A DNA stretch of 64,000 bases. It comes from Deltaproteobacteria bacterium (GTDB taxonomy: Bacteria > Myxococcota > Kuafuiibacteriia > Kuafuiibacteriales > Kuafuiibacteriaceae). The notes under the pieces were generated by a model. It had not been told where the DNA came from. It did not search any database and saw only the letters and a program-made list of their open reading frames with translations. Positions 18,323-25,939 of the stretch are shown here, one piece after another (position 1 is the first letter of the stretch; each line of letters opens with the position of its first letter). Both the position numbers and the translations under genes were made by a program. The stretch is taken from contig JADJPE010000005.1 of the NCBI GenBank assembly GCA_016713425.1, positions 7,236,001 to 7,300,000 of the forward strand. The letters are read 5' to 3'.

Positions 18323-19828
18323 GTGAACCATCGGAAGGACTCCATCCTTGCGCGTCTGCTCGCGATGATCGAGCGCGTAGGCAACCTGCTTCCACACCCC
18401 GCAACTCTCTTCTTGGGCATGTCGATGCTCGTGGTCGTGGCCTCGGCGATCGCGGCCTGGTCTGGGATCGAGGTGGCGCATCCCGGCACGGGAGAGACGA
18501 TCGCGCCGCGAAGCCTTCTCTCGGTCGAAGGCCTCCATCAGATGCTCACCGGCGTGGTCACCAACTTCACCGGGTTCGCGCCGCTTGGCACCGTGCTGGT
18601 CGCCCTCATGGGCATCGGCGTCGCCGAGGGGTCTGGACTCATCGGAGCGGCGATGCGTTTGTTGGTTCTCTCGGCGCCGCCGCGTCTCCTCACGGTGGTG
18701 ATCGTCTTCTCCGGAGTCATCTCGAACCTCGCGAGCGAGATCGGCTACGTGCTGTTGGTTCCGCTCGGAGGGATGGTCTTTCGCGCGGCGGGCCGCCATC
18801 CGATCGCCGGACTCGCGGCGGCTTTTGCCGGGGTGTCCGGCGGCTACAGTGCCAATCTGTTCCTCGGAACGATCGATCCTCTCCTGGCGGGCCTCACGCA
18901 AGAGGCGGCGCAGATCATCGACCCCAGCATCAAGGTCAACCCCGCCTGCAACTACTTCTTCATGGCGATGTCCACCTTCCTTATCAGTGGTATGGGGTGG
19001 CTGATCACCGAGAAGGTCGTCGAACCTCGTCTCGGCCCATGGCGGGAGGATGGGGCGGAGCCGCTCGAGAAGATCGAGCGCCTCGATGCCGCCGAACGGC
19101 GCGGCCTTCTGGCGGCCCTAGTGACTGCGGCGATGCTCGCCCTGGTCTTGCTCTATGGGACGATTCCAGAGGGCGGTTTCCTTCGCAATCCAGAGACCGG
19201 CGAGATCCTCCACTCTCCCTTCATGTCGGGGATCGTGGGGTTGATCTTCGTGGCCGGCGCCCTGTGTGGCCTCGCCTACGGCGTCGGCGCCCGCACGATA
19301 AGAAACGACGCGGACGCGATGCGCGGCATGGCGAAGGCGATGGAGACTCTCGGCGGATATTTGGTCCTCGTCTTCTTCGCCGCCCAGTTCGTGGCCTACT
19401 TCAACTGGAGCAATCTTGGGCTCATCCTCGCTGTTCGCGGAGCCGACTTCCTGCGCGTAAGCAACCTCTCTGGGATCCCTCTCCTCATCGCGTTCATCTT
19501 CCTGTCGGCCTTCATCAATCTGTTCATGGGGAGCGCCTCGGCGAAATGGGCGCTCATGGCCCCCGTTTTCGTGCCGATGCTGATGCTGATCGGCTACCCG
19601 CCTGAGCTCACCCAACTCGCGTATCGGATAGGCGACAGCTCGACGAACATCGTCTCGCCGATGATGAGCTACTTTGCACTCATCATCGCTTTCTTTCAGA
19701 AGTACGATCGAAACGCGGGCATTGGCACGCTGACCGCGACGATGCTCCCGTATTCGGTCGGATTCCTCGCGGCCTGGATCGTGCTCCTTGCCGTCTGGGT
19801 CTTGCTCGACCTGCCTCTCGGCTTCTGA
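18323..19828 (+). CDS. AbgT-family transporter
   Basis: About 501 residues with roughly 11-13 membrane segments. The start VERVGNLLPHPATLF-like (MIERVGNLLPHPATLFLG) and ISNLASEIGYVLLVPLGGMVF, AGVSGGYSANLFLGTIDPLLAGLTQEAAQ and GDSSTNIVSPMMSYFALII are hallmarks of AbgT proteins, dimeric inner-membrane transporters first described for p-aminobenzoyl-glutamate uptake; some members export sulfonamides. Two re-entrant hairpins with conserved Asn/Gly/Ser residues are expected in those stretches. Start chosen as GTG at 18323; an ATG at 18365 is an alternative and the longer frame from 18185 adds no membrane sequence. No folate gene lies nearby, so the substrate is not predictable. Confidence 0.85.
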   Translation: MNHRKDSILARLLAMIERVGNLLPHPATLFLGMSMLVVVASAIAAWSGIEVAHPGTGETIAPRSLLSVEGLHQMLTGVVTNFTGFAPLGTVLVALMGIGVAEGSGLIGAAMRLLVLSAPPRLLTVVIVFSGVISNLASEIGYVLLVPLGGMVFRAAGRHPIAGLAAAFAGVSGGYSANLFLGTIDPLLAGLTQEAAQIIDPSIKVNPACNYFFMAMSTFLISGMGWLITEKVVEPRLGPWREDGAEPLEKIERLDAAERRGLLAALVTAAMLALVLLYGTIPEGGFLRNPETGEILHSPFMSGIVGLIFVAGALCGLAYGVGARTIRNDADAMRGMAKAMETLGGYLVLVFFAAQFVAYFNWSNLGLILAVRGADFLRVSNLSGIPLLIAFIFLSAFINLFMGSASAKWALMAPVFVPMLMLIGYPPELTQLAYRIGDSSTNIVSPMMSYFALIIAFFQKYDRNAGIGTLTATMLPYSVGFLAAWIVLLAVWVLLDLPLGF

Positions 19829-20004
19829 CGTTCGTTCGAATGGGCAGGTCGCGAAGGCTGTCGCGCACCCCTGCTGTGGCGACCCGGTCGAGAACATCAG
19901 CCCTCAGATTCACCAGCGCCGTCTGTCCTAAGCTCAGTTCATAGCGCCGCGCGAAAGCCACGCGCGCTGTTTCGGGTCCGGCGCCAGTACGGAGGTATTG
20001 CGGG

Positions 20005-20077
20005 TGAACATGAAGTTGAACATGAAGTTGAACGTGAAGCTGAACGCGATGCTGAACGTGAAGCGGAACGCGAAGCG
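20005..20077. repeat. 12-bp tandem repeat, about 6 degenerate copies
   Basis: Unit close to GTTGAACATGAA, drifting to GCTGAACGTGAA and GCGGAACGCGAA. Lies in a 299-bp gap (19829-20127) that otherwise shows nothing. Reads as alternating basic/hydrophobic residues in a plus frame, but there is no plausible protein. Confidence 0.75.
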
Positions 20078-20127
20078 ACACACTTGGCCGTCGATGCCAG
20101 CGAACCATGCCGCCGCCCGTTTGTGCC

Positions 20128-20787
20128 TCAGGCACCCCAGTCGTCGCTTTCGGCGCTTCGGGCTTCAAGCCGAGACTTTGTGCGTCGCTTCGACTGCCGA
20201 ACCTCGGACTGCCGAACCTCGGACTGCCGAACCTTGGACTGCTGAACCTCGGACCGCCAAGTCTCGGTCGGCCGAACCTCGGGGGGCAGTGGGCCTTCGC
20301 GCGAGCTGCCGCGTCTTCGTTGGTCACCCGGATTGATGAAGCTCGAGAGCGGTCGCGCTTCTTCGGGCAGAGCGATGCCGAAAATGGCTGCGCTCATCCT
20401 AGGGGCGCTCCCAGTGAGTCTTCTGAGAGCCGCGACATCGCGTCGCGAGCTGCTGAGCCGGTGTTCGAGGGGTTCAAGGCGTTGGAGCGCTGTTGCAGAT
20501 TCGGCGAGAACGTTCGCGATCAGTCTTGCGCTGGATGGCGAGCCTTCTTCGACCTCGAGGATTGTTGCGAGTCGAACCAGCCGTTCGAGCGCGACCTGCG
20601 CAATCTCATCAAGACCTCCGCAGGAGTCCAAGAACTGCTCTAAGGCTTGAGCAAGGATGGCATCACTGCCGTCAGGAAACACATACGTTTCATGTTCGCC
20701 GTGAACCAATAGCTCGAGCGCGACCGCAACCAGCGCATCGCTTTGGTCCATCTTCGGCTCCGCATCATGTCTTCGCTCGCTCAACAT
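20128..20787 (-). CDS. unknown helical protein with repeat-encoded tail
   Basis: 219 residues from an ATG at 20787, nine bases after the stop of the peptidoglycan-binding gene, so probably in one operon with it. The body is Leu/Ala-rich and helical (DALVAVALELLVHGEHETYV, LAQALEQFLDSCGGLDEIAQVALERLVRLATILEVEEG). No signal peptide or known domain. The last 50 residues include QQSKVRQSEVRQSEVRQSKR, encoded by the 15-bp DNA repeat at 20194-20283, so the tail has probably grown by slippage. May be an accessory or immunity-type partner of the upstream enzyme-like protein; that is speculation from position only. Confidence 0.55.
   Translation of the reverse strand: MLSERRHDAEPKMDQSDALVAVALELLVHGEHETYVFPDGSDAILAQALEQFLDSCGGLDEIAQVALERLVRLATILEVEEGSPSSARLIANVLAESATALQRLEPLEHRLSSSRRDVAALRRLTGSAPRMSAAIFGIALPEEARPLSSFINPGDQRRRGSSREGPLPPEVRPTETWRSEVQQSKVRQSEVRQSEVRQSKRRTKSRLEARSAESDDWGA
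20194..20283. repeat. 15-bp tandem repeat, about 6 copies
   Basis: Unit CTGCCGAACCTCGGA with increasing mismatches to the right. It lies in the 3' part of the minus-strand gene 20128-20787 and encodes its QSEVR repeats. Confidence 0.85.
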
Positions 20788-20795
20788 GCAGACGC

Positions 20796-21896
20796 CTAGT
20801 ACCAGTTGTGGGACATGTGAAAAGCCTTGGCGCGCTCTGGCGAGCCATAGCGTTGCATGACGTATCGATATCCACCGATCATTTCCTCGTGGGCATTGCC
20901 GATACCCCGTGTCCCGCTTGGATAGTACTTGTTCGCATTGGACGAGAGGTGTTGAAACAGGCCGGTGGCCGAGGACTTCGCACTGATGCGACCGCTCCGA
21001 AGTTCGTTGTGAACGCTGGCCCACTGGCTCGGATCCTTCGCTCGACTCCCGTACGTGTAGTTGACCGCACCAACCCGTCCTCCTGACTCCTTCATCATCA
21101 GCCAGTAGGCAGCGTCGCTGTTGGCCCAGCTCTCCGGGAGCCCGGCTTCGAGGGCGACCTTTCGGAACTCGTCCTTCGAGCTGATCCGCCCGAAAGGTGC
21201 CGCTCCTTTGCTGGGTAGAGGCGCACCGTAGTCTCCATACTTCGGCGGGTGGCGGTCGAGCATCTCCGGGCGGATTCGGGTCTGGCCGGCATCAAGCACT
21301 TGCTGTGTCTTCTGATCGACGATGCCGCTGGCACTCAGCCCTGCGGATTCCTGGAGCGCGGCGAGCGCAGCCTCAGTCTTGGGGCCGAACAAGCCGTCCT
21401 CCTCCAGGTTTGCTCCAAGTGAATTGAGCAGCCTCTGAAGCGCTCTCACTTCTTCGCCTCGGTGCCCGAATTGGAGCGGCCCCTGACCATCATAAGGCGT
21501 GTATACGCCCCACTTGCGCGTCCGGACTTCAAGCGAAGCGTCGCGGCGTGCGCGTTCCTGGGAGCCTCGAGACTCGGGCGTTCGGGATGCTGCGAAGTCG
21601 TCAAGGCCTCGCAGGAGCTGACCCAGGAATTGAAGCATCGCGGCTTCCTGTGCTCGCGTGCTGACCGCTGCTCCGCTTGCTGCCGCGCCACGACATCGCT
21701 CGCACAGCGAACCCTTGGTATCCTGCGAGAGTCCCTGACTGTTCGCGTCGGTTGCGAAATCTTGAAGAACACGCGCGAATTGAGCACCGAGGACCGATGC
21801 GACCTCAGCCATTCCGCGCAGGTACTCGCGTTCGCGGAGCACCGGCTGCGAGAGGTCTCGAGCCGCGATGCTCGGTGGGTGGAGAGCGTAGCTCAC
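20796..21896 (-). CDS. peptidoglycan-binding protein with lytic-transglycosylase-like domain
   Basis: 366 residues. Residues about 140-200 form a PG_binding_1 domain: GHRGEEVRALQRLLNSLGANLEEDGLFGPKTEAALAALQ. The C-terminal about 115 residues have features of lysozyme-like transglycosylases: LMMKESGGRVGAVN (candidate catalytic Glu in KESGGR), then ATGLFQHLSSNANKYYPSG and GGYRYVMQRYGSPERAKAFH. Such enzymes cleave the MurNAc-GlcNAc bond. No N-terminal signal peptide is visible (MSYALHPPSIAARDLSQ), so it is either cytoplasmic, exported by a specialised secretion system, or an effector. The N-terminal 130 residues are unassigned. Followed after nine bases by the unknown gene at 20128-20787. Confidence 0.78.
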   Translation of the reverse strand: MSYALHPPSIAARDLSQPVLREREYLRGMAEVASVLGAQFARVLQDFATDANSQGLSQDTKGSLCERCRGAAASGAAVSTRAQEAAMLQFLGQLLRGLDDFAASRTPESRGSQERARRDASLEVRTRKWGVYTPYDGQGPLQFGHRGEEVRALQRLLNSLGANLEEDGLFGPKTEAALAALQESAGLSASGIVDQKTQQVLDAGQTRIRPEMLDRHPPKYGDYGAPLPSKGAAPFGRISSKDEFRKVALEAGLPESWANSDAAYWLMMKESGGRVGAVNYTYGSRAKDPSQWASVHNELRSGRISAKSSATGLFQHLSSNANKYYPSGTRGIGNAHEEMIGGYRYVMQRYGSPERAKAFHMSHNWY

Positions 21897-22128
21897 TTGC
21901 TCTCAGCATCAGCAGGATCTGGGCCAGGTGTCGTCGACTCGCTCCCCGAGCTCGCCTGCCCGATCGAGTGTCCACTTCACTCTGCGGTCTGACCTCGTCT
22001 AAACCCTATGTGTCGCACAATGCTGTCAGGTCCGAATTCGAGGACGCCAAATGGGATCTCGTTGCGGCCCTCACCCGCGTCGAGCATGCGCCAACTTAGT
22101 GGACGAAGAACGTGCATCCGTCGGCTGA

Positions 22129-24168
22129 TCACCAAACAACGCCTAGACCCACGTAGGGTCCGTGCAGCAGCTGATGATGCGCCGCATACACGACGAGGCT
22201 CTCGTTCTTCAGCTCATCCCGGTCCGAATCAGACTCATCCTCTCGGTCCTCCGGTTGCCCTGGAGCAAAACCATTCATCAAGTAGCTGGCCTCGTAACCT
22301 CCACGGACGAATATCCCCGCGCCACGTAGTCCGTAGAACCGATGATAGTAGGCGACTCCGAGCTTGACGTTTGCTCGAAACGCCAACTCGACAGAGTGGT
22401 TCGTGCGGTGGCCTCCGATGTCGACCTCGTCGAAAGTACTCACACCGAATCCTGCCGCGACGAAGGCATCAACGTCGAACCCTGCGTAGGATGTCTCGTA
22501 CTTCGACATGTAATCGAGTCGAGAATACCCACCGAAGATTTCGGCACGATGTACCGTCGAATCAACAACCGTCGCGCCAACAAACGAATACTGCTTAACC
22601 TCGGGAGGAGCAAAGTAGGCATAGACGGGTTGGATGAGTCCGTAGCGTCGGTAACGAAGCCCATAGCGCATCCTCCACTGATTCAGGAGACCGAGTTCGA
22701 TCTCGCGAATCCCGGTGTTCGCGGATCGCGCGCCATTTTCATCGTGGTACTGCCCTTCGAAGTCCGCGTAGGTCGCGGACAAGAGCACGTCATGGCCGAG
22801 TAGGAGATCTGCAATGCCAACATAGCCTGACAAGCCGTTAAAGGCCTTCGCGGTGACTCGTCCCGCCACGCGTTCGATCTCTCTGGAGATCACACTGTGG
22901 GCATACGACAAGCCGAAATGCGTGGAGCCCCAGCGCGCCTCTCCGCTCACCGTCATGACAACCGATGGATCATAGTCGTAAGAGGCGCGGATACGGGTGG
23001 CGGCCTCATCTGCGCTCGGCATGGGCGCTCCGATCTTCCAGAACTGAAAACTGGGCATGATCGAGCAACGAATGAAGAGATCTTGGTAACGGTCATCCCA
23101 GGTTCCCAATGCCTCCGGTCTCGCTCGTTGAACCAGCGCCGTCGTTGAACTGAAGGTCTCTGTCTTCAATGCGTCGTCTAGGGCATCCGCCGCGTAGCTG
23201 ATTTCGACCGCTCCATTGGTGCGAATGCCCATCAACGGGAACCAGCCCGCGTTGAAATCGCGTTCGCGAAGATGATTCGCTTTGGATACGAGATGCCCAT
23301 CCTTGAGAATGGCCAAATTCAGGCCTTTATTGAAGGCGTTGCGATAGTAGTAATAGAATACGAAGAGCTCGCCCTGATGTATCGCAATCGAGTGCTGCCA
23401 TCCGGATTCAGGTCCGTCGATCATGGTGTGCGTCCAACGCTGCATCTCCCCGTTCGACACCGAAGCCCACAAGCTTCGCGCACGATAGTCGTATGAGATG
23501 ATGTAGACTTCTCCGCGACTATCTTGGGCAACGGACCAGTCGTGGTTCGTGTGCCTGCGAACAGCGAGCCCTCGTCCGTCGCGCAGTTGGCGGATGGTGC
23601 TCCATGTGCGAAAGAACACGATGGGTCGATCTTGAGCGTCGAGGATCATCCGCACATCGGAAATCGAGAGATTCTCAGCGAGGACCTCCTTGAACCTGCC
23701 TTCCTCGAGAAGCACAACGTCCGTCCTTCGTGCGTCATCCGAACCCTGGGTGCGGAGAGCTAACGCCAAGCACTGACCCGAGGACGTGACTCGGGTCGCC
23801 AATATATCGAACGTCGTTGGATATTTTTCCGTGTCCCTCCACTCTTGGGTACGCCGAGCTTGGGTCTGGCCATCGGTCGTGACCACGTGTTCAACGTAAT
23901 AGTGCACAACAGCGCTGTCCCCGTGCCCAAGGATCTCTGAGGTCACAACGACACGGTGTTCGACGCCTCCAGGTGCGAAGTCCGCCAACATCCCATGCGT
24001 CGTGTGAAGGTTCCCAGCATCATCCGGAATGAGCACGCGATGACCTATTGCCTGCTCTCGCGCGACCGATATGTTGGGCCAGAGCAGCGTCAACGCAAGC
24101 GGCAGAGGGAGACGAAGAAGACGAAGACGAAGACGAAGACGAAGGATGCCTTGAACGAGCCTCGTCAT
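22129..24168 (-). CDS. large exported protein with outer-membrane beta-barrel-like C-terminus
   Basis: 679 residues. Signal peptide with an odd n/h-region, LRLRLRLLRLPLPLALTLLW, encoded partly by a hexanucleotide repeat (see 24112-24143). Residues about 40-370 look like a beta-propeller-type or sugar-enzyme-like periplasmic part (repeated aromatic-Gly strands: VYIISYDYRARSLWASVS, LFVFYYYYRNAFNKGLNLAIL). From about 390 on, alternating strands such as GEARWGSTHFGLSYAH, DVLLSATYADFEGQYH, YGLRYRRYGLIQPVYAYF and GPYVGLGVVW suggest a barrel ending in Trp. No known family recognised. ATG at 24168. Confidence 0.65.
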   Translation of the reverse strand: MTRLVQGILRLRLRLRLLRLPLPLALTLLWPNISVAREQAIGHRVLIPDDAGNLHTTHGMLADFAPGGVEHRVVVTSEILGHGDSAVVHYYVEHVVTTDGQTQARRTQEWRDTEKYPTTFDILATRVTSSGQCLALALRTQGSDDARRTDVVLLEEGRFKEVLAENLSISDVRMILDAQDRPIVFFRTWSTIRQLRDGRGLAVRRHTNHDWSVAQDSRGEVYIISYDYRARSLWASVSNGEMQRWTHTMIDGPESGWQHSIAIHQGELFVFYYYYRNAFNKGLNLAILKDGHLVSKANHLRERDFNAGWFPLMGIRTNGAVEISYAADALDDALKTETFSSTTALVQRARPEALGTWDDRYQDLFIRCSIMPSFQFWKIGAPMPSADEAATRIRASYDYDPSVVMTVSGEARWGSTHFGLSYAHSVISREIERVAGRVTAKAFNGLSGYVGIADLLLGHDVLLSATYADFEGQYHDENGARSANTGIREIELGLLNQWRMRYGLRYRRYGLIQPVYAYFAPPEVKQYSFVGATVVDSTVHRAEIFGGYSRLDYMSKYETSYAGFDVDAFVAAGFGVSTFDEVDIGGHRTNHSVELAFRANVKLGVAYYHRFYGLRGAGIFVRGGYEASYLMNGFAPGQPEDREDESDSDRDELKNESLVVYAAHHQLLHGPYVGLGVVW
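24112..24143. repeat. hexanucleotide repeat ACGAAG inside a signal-peptide coding region
   Basis: About five copies of ACGAAG (plus-strand reading) encode the LRLRLRL part of the signal peptide of the minus-strand gene 22129-24168. Changes in copy number would add or remove Leu-Arg pairs without shifting the frame. Confidence 0.85.
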
Positions 24169-24427
24169 CGCGACCTTCTTCGCAACGAACGCCCGCCTCC
24201 ATTGCGGCCCAGGTTCGTGCCGTGGAATGGACGACGGCGGAGCAATGGCCCTGAAGTAGCAAGTCTCGGGGACGAATCAAGCAAGGTCATCTGAACGCGG
24301 AGGGACCATATTGGGACGAAGAGGTGATGTCGAGTGTGACGACCGACAAGCGGCACCGGGACGAACTGCGTGCCTGATTTGTGTAGCTCGCCAAGTCTAC
24401 GGGTCGGTGCAAGGGAACTACAGCGCA

Positions 24428-24733
24428 ATGAAGAAAACAGGACGAATGTTTGGTTACTTGACTCTGGGGGCGACCGTCCTCGGTTTGGGAGGGTTGGCAA
24501 GCTGCGTCACCCCCGGCGAGAAGCTCCGGCCGCGCGCAGCGTTTGATCTCCAATGTGCCGAGGACAATCTGAACATGACGGAGCTTGGCGGCCAATGCGG
24601 AGTGGTCCAATTTGCCGAAGGTGAGGGATGCAGCATGGGCGTGTCTGGTTGCGGCCGCCGAGCCACGTACGTGATGGTCGGATCAACTTGGGTGAAGAAT
24701 GACAACACAATCGAAGAAGAGGACAAGAACTGA
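24428..24733 (+). CDS. small lipoprotein with GCGRRATYV motif
   Basis: 101 residues from the ATG at 24428 (MKKTGRMFGYLTLGATVLGLGGLASC, lipobox LASC, Cys 26). The mature part has FDLQC...LNMTELGGQCGVVQF...CSMGVSGCGRRATYVMVGSTWVKND, a pattern I associate with short lipoproteins in Sorangium/Sandaracinus-type genomes, where GCGxRATYxC recurs. Function unknown. Followed 155 bases later by a barrel-like gene on the same strand. Confidence 0.7.
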   Translation: MKKTGRMFGYLTLGATVLGLGGLASCVTPGEKLRPRAAFDLQCAEDNLNMTELGGQCGVVQFAEGEGCSMGVSGCGRRATYVMVGSTWVKNDNTIEEEDKN

Positions 24734-24888
24734 CCTCGGGTTCAGCCTCGCTTCGCGTATCGGTTCGCGTACACAACTTCTCCGCCGGAGCGCTACGCGA
24801 CCCGCGGCCAGCGCCGCCATGCCGGAGCCTGACGCCACCTCGCCCTTTGGGATTTACTCGGCGCGCGGACCGAGGCAAAGGAAGACAC

Positions 24889-25647
24889 GTGAGTCCCGCG
24901 CTGCGCACAGCGGCTCTGATGAGCCTCCTCGTGGCGGGCGATGCTTTTGTCTTGGCGGGCGAAGCGTCAGCCGGCGTCGAGGTCGAGGTCGAGGCCTCGA
25001 TCGTGGCCGCCAGTCGCAACGACACCCGCATTCCGGGTGATACCGGGACCCGGATCTCGCTCGTCGACGACCTCTCGACAGCGGCTGCACCGGCTTTTCG
25101 ATTGCGCCTCGGGTACCGCGTCCACGAGCGACATTTGATCTCGGCACTCTACGCGCCTCTGCAGGTCACCGCCCGCGGGAGCGTGAGCGGGAATGTCGAA
25201 TTCATGGGCGCGACGTATCCCGCGAGAACTCCACTACTCGCGATCTACCGTTTCAACTCCTACCGCCTCACCTACCGCTATAGCATTGTCTGGCAAGATG
25301 GCCTGGACGTCGCCGTCGGCTTTACGGCGAAGATTCGCGACGCGGAGACCAGTCTCTATGGGGTGGAGGCTCGGCGGAAGACCAACATAGGTTTCGTCCC
25401 GCTGCTCAATGCCCACGTCGCGTGGCGACCGGGACAAGGCGCGTTCGGCGTTGTCTTGGATGTCGACGCGTTGGCCGCGCCCCAAGGGCGTGCCGCGGAT
25501 GTTCTACTGGCCGGGACGTGGTCGTTCCGTGAAGACCTCGAGCTGCGAGCGGGCTATCGAACGGTGGAAGGGGGCGCCGACAACGACGAGGTATACAGTT
25601 TTGCCTGGCTTCACTACGGAACTATCGGGCTCAAGATGAGCCTCTGA
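24889..25647 (+). CDS. outer-membrane beta-barrel protein
   Basis: 252 residues from a GTG at 24889 preceded by AAGGAAG at suitable spacing; this start gives a signal peptide (VSPALRTAALMSLLVAGDAFVLAGEASA). The mature protein alternates polar and aromatic/hydrophobic residues in strands of about ten (AFRLRLGYRVHERHLISALYAPL, YRLTYRYSIVWQDGLDVAVGFTAKI, VPLLNAHVAWRPGQGAFGVVLDVDAL, LELRAGYRTVEGG) and ends in KMSL, consistent with a small eight- to ten-stranded barrel. No specific family known. A TTG at 24847 would only add arginine-rich residues. Confidence 0.7.
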   Translation: MSPALRTAALMSLLVAGDAFVLAGEASAGVEVEVEASIVAASRNDTRIPGDTGTRISLVDDLSTAAAPAFRLRLGYRVHERHLISALYAPLQVTARGSVSGNVEFMGATYPARTPLLAIYRFNSYRLTYRYSIVWQDGLDVAVGFTAKIRDAETSLYGVEARRKTNIGFVPLLNAHVAWRPGQGAFGVVLDVDALAAPQGRAADVLLAGTWSFREDLELRAGYRTVEGGADNDEVYSFAWLHYGTIGLKMSL

Positions 25648-25939
25648 CGTCTCGCATCGCGCATCGCGCATCGCGTGCACGACCTCGAGTTCCATCAAAT
25701 CGACAGCTATGTCGCGACAGCGGTGTCCGAGGCGACGAACACTCTGACGATGACGATTGCCAACACCAAACCAGACTCGATCCGGACCCGGCAGGCCTTG
25801 AGGGTTCGGTTCTGCGAGAGTCGTACGCCGCTTTCGTCCTGACGCTGCGATGCTTGCGCGGGGCGGAAGCTCGTGGCTGCGCGGGCGGAAGCTCGCGCTT
25901 GCGCTCCGCGCGGGCGAGAGAATACCCTCCCGCTCACCC

